A stretch of 48,013 bases of DNA, taken from Paenibacillus alginolyticus DSM 5050 = NBRC 15375. GTDB taxonomy: Bacteria; Bacillota; Bacilli; Paenibacillales; NBRC-103111. Below, in pieces: positions 22,568-30,899 of this stretch (position 1 is its first letter; each line of letters begins with the position of its first letter). The stretch covers positions 1 to 48,013 of the forward strand of contig NZ_AUGY01000066.1 in NCBI RefSeq assembly GCF_000422905.1. Direction: 5' to 3'. The notes below the pieces were generated by a model that saw only the letters and a program-made list of their open reading frames with translations, had not been told where the DNA came from and made no database searches. The translations under genes were made by a program, and so were the position numbers.

Positions 22568-23314
22568 CTAAGGACGAACATATTGAATCTTGATATTTTC
22601 CGGACCTGTGCCAAGCTCTTTCATCACCAAATCAACGATCGTTACACCTTGGCTTTTCTCCAATTTATCGCTTTGAACTGTCACTTTCCACTTGTTACCA
22701 TCTTGATTAATGATGGCTTGCGGGAAATCTTTCATAAGCACAGCTTCTATATTTTCTACTTTATCTTGGATATCTGTCAGCTTCGCTAAGTCATTCGTCG
22801 CTTTTACTACAGCTTCTGGCGACTTCTTCGAGTCGGTAATAATCTCCATCAAAGCAGTGGACGTTTTGCTAAAATAATCACTTTGTTTCATTTGCTCAGT
22901 CGTGAAATAATCGCTAGCTGATGTCGTTTTCGCTTGCTCTTCAACGATCTTGAGAACTTGATCATCCGTTTTGGCCGTATTTGGATTAGTTGTCTTGGAA
23001 GCATCTTGCGTCGTTGTTGTTTTAGCATCCGTTTTAGCATCGGTTTTCACGTCTGTTTTTGTTGAATTTTGTGGAGTCACAGCTTTTGTGTCGACTTTTG
23101 CATCTCCGCCAGTTGTCGCTTTCACATCAGTTTTGGCTGCATTCGCAGGGTCAACCTGACTCATATCAATCTTCACTTCTTGTGATTTATTGATCGTTTG
23201 TGTTGATGCTAAATCAAGCTTATTGACATCTTCTGTGAACAGATAATAGGCAGAGAGTACCACCATTAAACTAAGCATAGAAACGAGCCAAATTGTTTGT
23301 CTTTTCGCATTCAT
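22568..23314 (-). CDS. spoIIIAH: SpoIIIAH, channel protein of the feeding-tube complex
   Basis: This 248-residue protein starts at ATG 23314 after GAGGAGGAATTTCA. The N-terminal transmembrane segment is at 8-25. A low-complexity Thr/Lys/Asp linker with repeated KTDVK/TDAKT units (about 55-120) is followed by a YscJ/FliF-like ring-building domain (DYFTEQMKQSDYFSKTSTAL-type region to ENIKIQYVRP). In the mother cell membrane it binds forespore SpoIIQ through the coat of the intermembrane channel. The long linker is larger than in B. subtilis. Confidence 0.95.
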   Translation of the reverse strand: MNAKRQTIWLVSMLSLMVVLSAYYLFTEDVNKLDLASTQTINKSQEVKIDMSQVDPANAAKTDVKATTGGDAKVDTKAVTPQNSTKTDVKTDAKTDAKTTTTQDASKTTNPNTAKTDDQVLKIVEEQAKTTSASDYFTTEQMKQSDYFSKTSTALMEIITDSKKSPEAVVKATNDLAKLTDIQDKVENIEAVLMKDFPQAIINQDGNKWKVTVQSDKLEKSQGVTIVDLVMKELGTGPENIKIQYVRP

Positions 23315-23349
23315 TGAAATTCCTCCTCAATTTTGATTAACTACTACAT

Positions 23350-23988
23350 TCATCCCCCAGTTTTGCGGGGTAAAATAGAGATCCTACTTGCTTGCACATC
23401 AAGTCCCCGCTCTACAGCTTCTGTAATCATTTTTTTTACCGTGAGATTCTCGGCGCCTTTGGCGACAACGATGACGCCTCTGATTTTCGGTTTAATGTAT
23501 TTGAGCACAAGCGGTTTCTGGTCACCGGAAACTTGATAGACAACCACTTCTCCGCTCCGCGTTACCTGGGATATATTCCGTGTTGCTCCGCCATTGTCAC
23601 GTTCTGTCGTCATTTGCTGATTGTCATTGTAATTTTTGTCGACGGTCATTTCTTCCGTTGACTCAATTGTAACGAGCACTTCAACATCGCCTACGCCAAC
23701 AATTTTTTGCAATATCTCCTTCAACTGTGTTTGATAGGCCGCTTCATAGTCGTGAAAGGCAGAATTTTCTTTGGAATTACTATTGAGAAATGTTTCTTTG
23801 CTGGGTTGCGGAGAGGCTCTGCCCGCATTGATGGGATCAACTTCTTTTACAGTCATAAATGCATTCATAATCAACAGCGCAGCCCCCAAGAGTCCAATCA
23901 TGACGACCCACAAGAGCGTGTTCTTGCGTTTGGGTCCTCCTGGACCTCCGCCGAATTTGTGCTCCATCCATTGCAGCAATGTTCCCAT
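23350..23988 (-). CDS. spoIIIAG: SpoIIIAG, ring-forming channel protein
   Basis: This 212-residue protein starts at ATG 23988 after GAGGTGAATCG, in preference to an ATG at 24012 that lies inside spoIIIAF without a ribosome site. One transmembrane helix (TLLWVVMIGLLGAALLIMNAF, about 24-44) is followed by the ring-building domain (QLKEILQKIVGVGDVEVLVTIES, KIRGVIVVAKGAENLTVKKMITEAVERGL). The homologue forms a large 30-subunit ring resembling type III secretion rings. Confidence 0.95.
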   Translation of the reverse strand: MGTLLQWMEHKFGGGPGGPKRKNTLLWVVMIGLLGAALLIMNAFMTVKEVDPINAGRASPQPSKETFLNSNSKENSAFHDYEAAYQTQLKEILQKIVGVGDVEVLVTIESTEEMTVDKNYNDNQQMTTERDNGGATRNISQVTRSGEVVVYQVSGDQKPLVLKYIKPKIRGVIVVAKGAENLTVKKMITEAVERGLDVQASRISILPRKTGG

Positions 23989-23992
23989 CGAT

Positions 23993-24742
23993 TCACCTCG
24001 CAATCCTTCCATTCCGCTGATTCATTTGGATATCAATCTGTGCAGGCTCCACGATCCAATCACGCACGATTTTTTGCTTGAGTTGGTCTACCTCTTGCTC
24101 GATTCGTGACGATAACTTAGGCTGAGCTGATGCTTCTTTGTCACTTGAGTTACTTCCCTGAAGCTTTGTTGCTGGTTCGATCCGTATCGGATCAATCGGC
24201 TTGACTGGCTCCATGACAGCTATGCTTTTGGAGGCTGACGTTGATTGTACCTGTTTCGTCTTTTCTATATCATCAAGGGTTACCCTGACTTTCGTTATCG
24301 CGGGTTTCCCGTTATTGTCGATTTGCGCCAGCACTTGAACATCTTGGACGATTAGCTCTGTTTGCTTTTGTAAATCCTCTTTCATCAGTCCTGCAAGCTG
24401 TGTTTGAATCATTTGCTGTGTTTGCTTTTGTCCTGCTTCTTGTAGCTTCTGGGCATCTTTCGTAATCACATCGAGCGATTTCATAAATGGTTTTCCACCG
24501 TCGCTGCTCGCAAGCATTGTTTTCTCGTTTTGCCGCTGCTCCGCTTGACCGATCAATTGATCGATGTTCCAATTCTTCTGAAACAATTGAAGTACAGGAG
24601 ATAGCAGTGTTAGCAAGATGAATAAACTCATAACCGTTTTGACATACCGCTGCATGGTATTACTAGGAAGCAGTAGATCAACGAATGTAGCCAACATAAT
24701 GACCATGATGACGCTCTTTAGCCAACCCGCTAACCAATCCAT
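23993..24742 (-). CDS. spoIIIAF: SpoIIIAF, membrane protein of the SpoIIIA complex
   Basis: This 249-residue protein starts at ATG 24742 after AAAGGAGGCAGCT. Two N-terminal transmembrane helices (WLKSVIMVIMLATFVDLLL; VMSLFILLTLLSPVLQLF) precede a periplasmic-side Gln/Lys-rich helical domain. The stop codon overlaps the ribosome site of spoIIIAG. The gene lies in the strict order AA-AB-AC-AD-AE-AF-AG-AH. Confidence 0.93.
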   Translation of the reverse strand: MDWLAGWLKSVIMVIMLATFVDLLLPSNTMQRYVKTVMSLFILLTLLSPVLQLFQKNWNIDQLIGQAEQRQNEKTMLASSDGGKPFMKSLDVITKDAQKLQEAGQKQTQQMIQTQLAGLMKEDLQKQTELIVQDVQVLAQIDNNGKPAITKVRVTLDDIEKTKQVQSTSASKSIAVMEPVKPIDPIRIEPATKLQGSNSSDKEASAQPKLSSRIEQEVDQLKQKIVRDWIVEPAQIDIQMNQRNGRIAR

Positions 24743-24754
24743 AGCTGCCTCCTT

Positions 24755-25954
24755 TCACCGCATCATCACGGAGACATTACTGATCGTAATCATGATCGTC
24801 AGAGCTAAAAAGAACATCAAGCTGACGGCTGCCAGTGCCGCAAACACATAAACTAAACTCTTTCCAATCGTTTGCAAGCAAGCGATTATCGGACTATCTC
24901 CCAAGGGCTGCATGATCGCTGCGGATAAGTTATAGATGAAAGCTAGTGTTAAAATTTTGATAGCCGGAAATGCACACAGCATAATTAGAATGACAACCCC
25001 AACGAGTCCGATGGCATTTTTCACAAGCAGCGATGCCCCAATTACGGTCTCTGTTGCATCTGAGAATAAGCGTCCCACAACGGGGACAAAGTTACCGGTA
25101 ATGTACTTTGCCGTTCGAATCGCTACGCCATCTCTAACCGCTCCCGCAGTCCCTTGAATCGAAATAACGCCGAGGAAAACAGTGACGAATACGCCTAGCA
25201 TACTCAAACTTATTGTGCGCAGCAGGTTCGCTAGCTGGGTGACTTTGTATTTCTCGCTTAGCGAACTCACGATGTGCAGGACAGCTGAAAAGAACAACAA
25301 AGGGAATATAAACACATAAATCGCTGTGCCAACGGAATGAATCATGAACACAATCAGAGGATGTAAAATCGCCACAGAAGTGACATTTCCCATCGACGCC
25401 AAAAGGGTTAACAGCAAAGGAACAATGGCAATCATGAATTGAATCATGGATGAAATAGCCGACTTGGCGTAACCGATTGCGACGCTGAAGCTGTTGATGG
25501 CTATAATGATCAGAACCATATAGGTAATTGAGTATCCAAGCTTGCTGACCGTGTTTCTTTCAAAGGAGCTTTGCAGCGTTTCGAGTATCATACTGAAAAT
25601 CGTCAGGATCACGATCGAAGCAAGCAGCTTTCCATTAATGATGATTTCATGGAACACATAGCTTAGCAGCCCTTTGAAAATGCTCTTCATGCTAATGCCC
25701 TTCGTTCCAAGCAGCAATTCCATGAACGTTGGCGTCTTGCTTTCAGGGAAGTAACCGCCATAATCCTTCATGAGCTTATCCCAATATTGCTCAACAGGTT
25801 CCGTATTCAGATGGTTGGCCTGCTCCTTGATCATGATATCGGTAGGGGATTCAGCAGCCATTGTGCCCGTCAAGCCAAGCCATAAGCCCATTGTCATTAT
25901 GATCAAAAGGATCCAGCGGTTGTTCAGCTTCTGGTGCGAATAAAGTAGATTCAT
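24755..25954 (-). CDS. spoIIIAE: SpoIIIAE, polytopic membrane core of the SpoIIIA complex
   Basis: This 399-residue protein starts at ATG 25954 after GAGGAGTGACCTAA. A cleavable signal-like segment at 14-34 (WILLIIMTMGLWLGLTGTMAAES) is followed by about seven hydrophobic segments from residue 110 on (IINGKLLASIVILTIFSMIL, MIQFMIAIVPLLLTLLASMG, TAIYVFIFPLLFFSAVLHIV and more). It is proposed to act as the channel permease energised by SpoIIIAA. Confidence 0.96.
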   Translation of the reverse strand: MNLLYSHQKLNNRWILLIIMTMGLWLGLTGTMAAESPTDIMIKEQANHLNTEPVEQYWDKLMKDYGGYFPESKTPTFMELLLGTKGISMKSIFKGLLSYVFHEIIINGKLLASIVILTIFSMILETLQSSFERNTVSKLGYSITYMVLIIIAINSFSVAIGYAKSAISSMIQFMIAIVPLLLTLLASMGNVTSVAILHPLIVFMIHSVGTAIYVFIFPLLFFSAVLHIVSSLSEKYKVTQLANLLRTISLSMLGVFVTVFLGVISIQGTAGAVRDGVAIRTAKYITGNFVPVVGRLFSDATETVIGASLLVKNAIGLVGVVILIMLCAFPAIKILTLAFIYNLSAAIMQPLGDSPIIACLQTIGKSLVYVFAALAAVSLMFFLALTIMITISNVSVMMR

Positions 25955-25977
25955 TTAGGTCACTCCTCATGGATCAT

Positions 25978-26367
25978 CTAAGCAGGGAGTAGTTTAACAA
26001 CGGTCTCAATGATGACAGATATGATGGGAATTGCCATCACCATAATGAGTACTTTCCCAGAAAGTTCGATCTTGGAGGCAATGGATTCTTGACCGGCATC
26101 TCGCACGATTTGGGCACCGAATTCAGCGATATAGGCAACACCGATGATTTTCAGAATTGTTTTAAGAAAAACCATATTGATACTTGATTTTTGAGCTATG
26201 TCCTCAAGCACCTGGATGACAGAGGAAATTTTACCGATCAGGAACAAAAAAATCATGATGCCCGTAAATGCTGCCAGCAAGAAAGCGAACATTGGCTTCT
26301 GCTCTTTGATGATAAGCGTTAATATGGTAACGATGAGTCCTAAACCTACGATCTGGATGATTTCCAT
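25978..26367 (-). CDS. spoIIIAD: SpoIIIAD, small membrane protein
   Basis: This 129-residue protein starts at ATG 26367 after GAGGTGGGCCTG; the longer frame to 26463 runs into spoIIIAC without a ribosome site. Four hydrophobic segments are visible (IIQIVGLGLIVTILTLII; MFAFLLAAFTGIMIFLFLIG; TILKIIGVAYIAEFG; LIMVMAIPIISVIIETVVKLL). It is related in sequence to SpoIIIAC and belongs to the same channel complex. Confidence 0.95.
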   Translation of the reverse strand: MEIIQIVGLGLIVTILTLIIKEQKPMFAFLLAAFTGIMIFLFLIGKISSVIQVLEDIAQKSSINMVFLKTILKIIGVAYIAEFGAQIVRDAGQESIASKIELSGKVLIMVMAIPIISVIIETVVKLLPA

Positions 26368-26377
26368 CAGGCCCACC

Positions 26378-26581
26378 TCATTGGAATAGGAAGATCGTTT
26401 TGATTTCTTTAAACAAATGATCGAGCATACTGACGACCATAAAGAGCACGACCACGAAGCCAATGACCGTGACCCAGTGTGCCATATCCTCTTTGCCCAT
26501 CTGCTTGAGCACCGAATGGATCATCGCGATGATGATGCCGATGCCGGCGATCTGGAAAATGGCATTCACATCTACGTTCAT
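26378..26581 (-). CDS. spoIIIAC: SpoIIIAC, small membrane protein
   Basis: This 67-residue protein has its ATG at 26581, six bases after GAGGTG; a GTG at 26590 overlapping that site is less likely. Two transmembrane segments (IFQIAGIGIIIAMIHSVLKQ; WVTVIGFVVVLFMVVSML) flank MGKEDMAH, and the end FKEIKTIFLFQ is the typical C-terminus. The length matches the family. Confidence 0.95.
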   Translation of the reverse strand: MNVDVNAIFQIAGIGIIIAMIHSVLKQMGKEDMAHWVTVIGFVVVLFMVVSMLDHLFKEIKTIFLFQ

Positions 26582-26643
26582 TCCAGGCACCTCACTCTGT
26601 TGACAAGGAACTCACTTGTACGGCCAAGTATCCCTTGCTACCC

Positions 26644-27162
26644 TTAATACATCAATATCACGATCAATGCTCCGATTAAGACACCGAGGCTTTTCCACAT
26701 CTTCTCATAGCGCCGCTGCTCTTCCCTAGACTCGTTTTCTTCCGTTTGAAGTTGGCTAATTGCGAGCCGTAAATGTTTGATTTGATCACTTCGATCTGTG
26801 AGTCCAAGAACGGCTCCCAACTGCAGCACCACTTCTTGTTCCGCTTGCTTCATCGAAGTTCTTGTCCATACATCATTGACACTCCATTGCCAAATCTCAC
26901 GGGTGGATTTACCGTCACTCTTCAATAACCGTTCTGAAGTTAATCGAAATAAGGAAGAAAGCGGTTCTGCGACCTGCTTGCTCAGTGAGGCAAAAGCTTC
27001 AGGCAGCGGTGTGAGTGCGTACATAATTTCCGTTTCCATTCTCCCTAACGCGCTGATAAGGGTACGGATTTGCTTGGGACGCCTTACATAGTGCGCAGCC
27101 TTGAGGAAGCCAAACAATGTGGCAGCACCGATAATAAGAACCCCACCGACAAATTTCAGCAT
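26644..27162 (-). CDS. spoIIIAB: SpoIIIAB
   Basis: This 172-residue protein starts at ATG 27162, 6 bp after the spoIIIAA stop. An N-terminal hydrophobic helix (FVGGVLIIGAATLFGFLKA) is followed by a mostly helical cytoplasmic domain (YALTPLPEAFASLSKQV, LGAVLGLTDRSDQIKHLRLA) and a C-terminal helix (LGVLIGALIVILMY). The fold recalls GspF-type secretion proteins that couple an ATPase to the channel. Confidence 0.93.
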   Translation of the reverse strand: MLKFVGGVLIIGAATLFGFLKAAHYVRRPKQIRTLISALGRMETEIMYALTPLPEAFASLSKQVAEPLSSLFRLTSERLLKSDGKSTREIWQWSVNDVWTRTSMKQAEQEVVLQLGAVLGLTDRSDQIKHLRLAISQLQTEENESREEQRRYEKMWKSLGVLIGALIVILMY

Positions 27163-27168
27163 CTAACA

Positions 27169-28152
27169 TCATCCTTTACGCACAGGATAGAGCTCCAAGG
27201 ACTTGCCCTGATAATCCAAGATGCGATAGGAAGCTGGTGCACCTTTTCTTCTATGCAGGATGACATATCTTGTGAATACCCCCTCATCCAACAGCTGCTT
27301 CAGAACCGGCCTCCTGCGTACATCCTCATAATCAGCGCCATGCGCAGTGGCTACGACGCGAATCCCGGTGTGTACAGCCTCATGGATGGCGTTCGCATCT
27401 TCTGGACGCCCAATCTCATCCACAATCAGGACATCCGGTGATAACGACCTGATCATCATCATCATGCCTTCCGCCTTCGGACAACCATCCATGACGTCAG
27501 TCCGTGGCCCCAGATCGAATCTGGGTACACCTTTAACACAGGCAGCCAGTTCCGATCGTTCATCCACTACTCCCACTTTCTTACCAGACGCCGAGACGTT
27601 ATTCGCCCCCCAGTCTCCCCGGCTAATCAATCTAGCCAGATCGCGGATCAACGTTGTTTTCCCATGCTGCGGCGGTGAAATGATAAGCGTATGATGGATG
27701 CTTCTAAGCAAAGGATCGAATAGCTGTGGTAAGACCTCTTGGCCAACCCCTTGAATCTCACGGGCAATCCTGATGTTAAAAGAACTCACATCCCGTATTT
27801 GCTTGACATGTCCCTGATCCAAAACAGTTCGCCCTGCTAGTCCTACTCGATGACCGCCAGCAATCGTGATATAGCCTCTGCGCAGCTCTTCCTCGAAGGT
27901 ATACAAGGAATGATTCGTGAGCATCTCTAGCAGCGTCAGACAGTCCTGCCGTGAAGGCTTGTATGCCTTCGTTTCCTGAGTCACCATCTCCCCCCGTTCA
28001 CCTACAAAGGTATAACGATCCCCCCAGCTAATCTCAAGGGGCCGTGACTCTCTCACCCTGATTTCTTCAACACTAGCTTGTACGTCTGGCGGCAGTGCGG
28101 CTAAGAGAAATCGGAAAGTTTGAGGCAGCAAGTACATAATCGAATCGAGCAT
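27169..28152 (-). CDS. spoIIIAA: SpoIIIAA, secretion-type ATPase
   Basis: This 327-residue protein starts at ATG 28152, ten bases after GGAGGG; a TTG at 28170 lies upstream of that site. The nucleotide site reads SPPQHGKTTLIRD (Ser where most P-loops have Gly), and the Walker B region is SPDVLIVDEIGRPEDANAI, followed by VVATAHG. Other conserved parts are EEELRRGYITIAGGHRVGLAG and DERSELAACVKGVP. It is the predicted motor of the mother cell-to-forespore channel. Confidence 0.95.
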   Translation of the reverse strand: MLDSIMYLLPQTFRFLLAALPPDVQASVEEIRVRESRPLEISWGDRYTFVGERGEMVTQETKAYKPSRQDCLTLLEMLTNHSLYTFEEELRRGYITIAGGHRVGLAGRTVLDQGHVKQIRDVSSFNIRIAREIQGVGQEVLPQLFDPLLRSIHHTLIISPPQHGKTTLIRDLARLISRGDWGANNVSASGKKVGVVDERSELAACVKGVPRFDLGPRTDVMDGCPKAEGMMMMIRSLSPDVLIVDEIGRPEDANAIHEAVHTGIRVVATAHGADYEDVRRRPVLKQLLDEGVFTRYVILHRRKGAPASYRILDYQGKSLELYPVRKG

Positions 28153-28191
28153 AGGGAGACATCCCTCCAAGTTGTCCAGTCTTCTATACTC

Positions 28192-28221
28192 ATTTCTATG
28201 CTTAATAGAAAGAAATATGAC
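28192..28221 (-). promoter_or_regulatory. Sigma-E-type promoter of the spoIIIA operon
   Basis: On the minus strand GTCATATT (28221-28214) is an exact sigma-E -35 (GKCATATT), followed 13 bp later by CATAGAAAT, close to the CATACAAT-type -10. It lies about 40 bp before spoIIIAA and directly after the yqhV stop. The operon is sigma-E controlled in B. subtilis. Confidence 0.75.
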
Positions 28222-28224
28222 CGA

Positions 28225-28488
28225 TTACTTTTTTAAAATGCCTATAAACAGACAGCTAACACCTGCAATCACCCAAAGCATCTTACCCATTGATAGTTTC
28301 TCTGCGATCCCTACCAATCCAATCGTCGTTGTTGCTAGTAATACTAGAGGACCTACTAGAGCCAAACCCGAGTTCACCAGCAGCGCTTTCTCCACCGTCG
28401 CGAGCCTCAGCATCAAGATCGCAGCAATAATTTCGATACTCCCCGACATCATCCTCAGCGAAGCCATCGTTAGGACAATTTTGTTCAT
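28225..28488 (-). CDS. yqhV: YqhV, DUF2619 membrane protein
   Basis: This 87-residue protein starts at ATG 28488 after GAGGAGGAGTAGAAGAA. It has three hydrophobic segments and the opening VLTMASLRMMSGSIEIIAAILMLRL typical of YqhV, with KALLVNSGLALVGPLVL following. It lies immediately upstream of spoIIIAA as in Bacillus. Its function is unknown to me. Confidence 0.88.
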   Translation of the reverse strand: MNKIVLTMASLRMMSGSIEIIAAILMLRLATVEKALLVNSGLALVGPLVLLATTTIGLVGIAEKLSMGKMLWVIAGVSCLFIGILKK

Positions 28489-28531
28489 TTCTTCTACTCC
28501 TCCTCGTAAAAATGTTTGAGCTCTATGTGTC

Positions 28532-28679
28532 GTCGAATATTTAGTGGAGCGGATTTATAAAAGGCCGGAAGAACGACTTTTGTAAAGCTGTTCCTACCAA
28601 CTTATTCCAATAAAAGGAACAGCTTTACAATGGAGTCCTGGAGGTTTTTATAAATTCGCGGAGCGACCATTCATTCGAC
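28532..28679. repeat. Long imperfect palindrome (MITE-like or structured RNA)
   Basis: Nested arms are GTCGAAT (28533-28539) with ATTCGAC (28673-28679), ATTTATAAAA (28553-28562) with TTTTATAAAT (28646-28655), GACT with AGTC, and a perfect 16-bp inner stem 28580-28595 / 28615-28630 (AAGCTGTTCC/GGAACAGCTT) around a 19-base loop. No open frame occupies it. It accounts for most of the 335-bp gene-free gap between yqhV and comA. No flanking target duplication could be settled by eye. Confidence 0.7.
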
Positions 28680-28752
28680 AGAACGCAAAGGATAGGGTCA
28701 AAGCTTTTTACCCTACCTTATGCAAGCTCGTCTGATTTTAGGCATGCTGGGC

Positions 28753-28779
28753 ACCTCCATTTGTGAAGATGCATATGCT
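28753..28779 (+). promoter_or_regulatory. Possible sigma-K-type promoter of comA-comB
   Basis: CATATGCT (28772-28779) fits the sigma-K -10 CATANNNT, and AC (28753-28754) lies 17 bp upstream, as the short sigma-K -35 requires. The motif is loose, so this is only a candidate. A small hairpin (TAGGGT...ACCCTA, about 28692-28714) lies just before it. Confidence 0.3.
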
Positions 28780-28823
28780 GAACACAGAATTGAACCTTCA
28801 AAGGACAGTGAGGAGAATTACCG

Positions 28824-29627
28824 ATGGAAGTGACCTCTCATTTGAAATGGAACCCCGTTCTAGCCGACCCCACAGGACAAAGGCAGGCTAAACCAAGAAC
28901 GCTGGGCAAAACGATGGTGATGGATAAAGGATTAGGATTGAACGCTTTTCAAGACCTGCTCAGCACGTCAAGCAGCCATCTCGATATGATCAAAATTGGC
29001 TTCGGTACCTCGCCGCTTTACCCGTTACCCGTACTTAGAAGTAAAATTTACTCTGCAAAAGAAAACGGCATCTGTATTTATCCAGGCGGTACCTTTCTGG
29101 AAGTCGCTATCAGACAAAATGCTGTAAGTTCTTTTTTTGACATGCTTATCGCGCTTGGTTTTAATGGTGTGGAAATTTCGGACGGGACGATTGAGATGGA
29201 GCGCAGACTACGAAATGAGCTTATTTCCAGAGGATTGGAAGAGGGTTTTGAGGTCATTACCGAATATGGCAAGAAAGGCTGGGGATCCTCCATTGAGTTG
29301 GAGGAATTAATTGAAACCGTCTTGATCGACACGGAACTCGGGGCAAAAATGGTTACCATTGAAGCCCGGGAATCGGGTATGGGCGTCGGCATTTTTGATC
29401 AGAACGGGAAATGCAAAGACGACGAGCTGCAAAGAGTACTTTCCGCAATCCCCGGAGAACTGCTCTTATGGGAAGCTCCGCTCAAAAGTCAGCAGGTACA
29501 TTTAATTAACATGCTAGGCCCAAACATCCACTTAGGTAATATTCCACCGGATGAGTTGATTGCGTTGGAAGCATTACGGAGAGGACTCCGTTCCGATACG
29601 TTGTCGTTGGGTACCAGAAAGGATTAA
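28824..29627 (+). CDS. comA: Phosphosulfolactate synthase (ComA / YitD type)
   Basis: This 267-residue protein starts at ATG 28824 after GAGGAG. TIM-barrel segments are PRTLGKTMVMDKGLGL, DMIKIGFGTSPLYP, GICIYPGGTFLEVA, GFNGVEISDGTIEM and GAKMVTIEARESGMGVGIFD. It adds sulfite to phosphoenolpyruvate to give (2R)-phospho-3-sulfolactate. In archaea the pathway leads to coenzyme M; in Bacillus (yitD) to sulfolactate, abundant in spores. comB follows after 3 bp, so both form an operon. Confidence 0.92.
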   Translation: MEVTSHLKWNPVLADPTGQRQAKPRTLGKTMVMDKGLGLNAFQDLLSTSSSHLDMIKIGFGTSPLYPLPVLRSKIYSAKENGICIYPGGTFLEVAIRQNAVSSFFDMLIALGFNGVEISDGTIEMERRLRNELISRGLEEGFEVITEYGKKGWGSSIELEELIETVLIDTELGAKMVTIEARESGMGVGIFDQNGKCKDDELQRVLSAIPGELLLWEAPLKSQQVHLINMLGPNIHLGNIPPDELIALEALRRGLRSDTLSLGTRKD

Positions 29628-29630
29628 AAT

Positions 29631-30350
29631 ATGCATATCGAGGTAGTCGCCAACATCGGCGAAGCTAGAAGTGACGAGTTTCTTCATAAAACCGTCATTG
29701 TCGTTGATGTTTTACGTGCAACTAGCACGATCATCACCGCACTGATGAACGGTTGCAAAGCCATTGTTCCTGTGGAAACGGTTCTGAAAGCCAAGGAGTT
29801 ATTCCGAGAGGGTGATTTGCTTGGTGGCGAGCGTTTTTGCAAAAAGATTCCTGGTTTCGATTTCGGTAATTCGCCACTGGAATACTCAAAAGCTGCCGTC
29901 CAAGACAAACGAATTATTCTCACAACCACGAATGGAACAAGAGGCATTCAGAAAGCGATGAGAGCCGATCACGTGCTAGCGGGAGCTCTATTGAATAGCA
30001 GAGCCTGTGCGAGGGCTGCGGTCGATTTCAAACGGGACACCGTTATTTTGTGTGCAGGCACCCAAGATGTTTTCTCTTTGGAAGATGGGCTTTGCGCAGG
30101 TCTTATTCTCGAAGAATTGTCAATTCTGCTCGGTGATAAACATATAGCAGTCAATGATTTCGGCATGGCCATGCGAGGGTGTTATCTGCAATCGAGGGAT
30201 AAGTTGTATGAAACTATATTAAGCTGCAGTAATGGAAAGAAAATGTATAAGTCTGGTTTCCAGGCCGATTTGTTTTTTTGTGCAAAACCGAATTCCACAG
30301 ATCATGTTCCCATACTGGAACAAGATCAGATGGTACTGCTTCACCACTGA
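29631..30350 (+). CDS. comB: 2-phosphosulfolactate phosphatase (ComB / YitC type)
   Basis: This 239-residue protein starts at ATG 29631 after GAAAGGATTAAAAT at the comA end. Family signatures are VIVVDVLRATSTIITAL near the start, LGGERFCKKIPGFDFGNSP, LTTTNGTRGI and LCAGTQDVFSLEDGLCAG. It dephosphorylates the ComA product to sulfolactate with Mg2+. Lying beside spoIIIA, the pair fits production of sulfolactate as a spore component (inference). Confidence 0.92.
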   Translation: MHIEVVANIGEARSDEFLHKTVIVVDVLRATSTIITALMNGCKAIVPVETVLKAKELFREGDLLGGERFCKKIPGFDFGNSPLEYSKAAVQDKRIILTTTNGTRGIQKAMRADHVLAGALLNSRACARAAVDFKRDTVILCAGTQDVFSLEDGLCAGLILEELSILLGDKHIAVNDFGMAMRGCYLQSRDKLYETILSCSNGKKMYKSGFQADLFFCAKPNSTDHVPILEQDQMVLLHH

Positions 30351-30377
30351 CAGACTCGCCTGCGTTCTAAATACAAG

Positions 30378-30418
30378 CCCTTCTCATAAACTAAGATAGA
30401 AGTTATGAGGATAAGGGG
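30378..30418 (+). promoter_or_regulatory. Hairpin covering the DUF441 ribosome site / end of comB
   Basis: CCCTT-CTCATAA (30378-30389) pairs with TTATGAG (30403-30409) and AAGGG (30413-30417), followed by TTTTG. The right arm is the Shine-Dalgarno sequence of the DUF441 gene, so the structure could hide that site or serve as a weak terminator of comAB. Confidence 0.5.
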
Positions 30419-30426
30419 TTTTGATT

Positions 30427-30891
30427 ATGAATGGCGATTTGCTCTTAGTTATTCTCATTATTATTGGACTTATTGGCCGATCACCAATAATTACGACCGC
30501 GGCTTGCATCTTACTTGCAATCAAACTTATTGGTTTAGATCGTTATTTCCCCACAATGGAGCGCAGAGGATTGGAACTTGGGCTGCTGTTTTTAACAATT
30601 GGGGTCCTTGTACCCTTTGCCAGCGAACGCATATCCATGAAGGATATCCTATCGGTATTCACTACTTGGCCAGGTATCGTCGCACTACTTGGCGGAGCTA
30701 TTGCTACTTATATGAATGGAAAAGGGTTGGAACTGCTAAAAATAGACCCACAATTAATTGTGGGTCTTGTGATTGGTTCTATATTCGGCATTATATTTAT
30801 GCGCGGCATTCCGGTTGGCCCTTTAATGGCAGCCGGAATAACGGCTTTTTTATTAAAGCTAGCTTATTTTATTTCGGATAAAATCGGCTAA
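30427..30891 (+). CDS. DUF441 family membrane protein
   Basis: This 154-residue protein has its ATG at 30427, nine bases after AAGGGG; a TTG at 30421 is too close to that site. Four to five transmembrane segments (LLLVILIIIGLIGRSP; TAACILLAIKLIGL; GLELGLLFLTIGVLVPFA; FTTWPGIVALLGGAIATYM; QLIVGLVIGSIFGIIFMRGIPVGPL) match DUF441 (YtwI-like). The function is unknown. It converges on lysC with an 8-bp gap. Confidence 0.85.
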   Translation: MNGDLLLVILIIIGLIGRSPIITTAACILLAIKLIGLDRYFPTMERRGLELGLLFLTIGVLVPFASERISMKDILSVFTTWPGIVALLGGAIATYMNGKGLELLKIDPQLIVGLVIGSIFGIIFMRGIPVGPLMAAGITAFLLKLAYFISDKIG

Positions 30892-30899
30892 AATTTCGG

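Noticed and set aside
30405..30881. Plus-strand frame of 158 codons overlapping the DUF441 gene
   Set aside because: It is rich in Trp, Tyr, His and Arg without hydrophobic pattern, while the other frame is a clear membrane protein with ribosome site.
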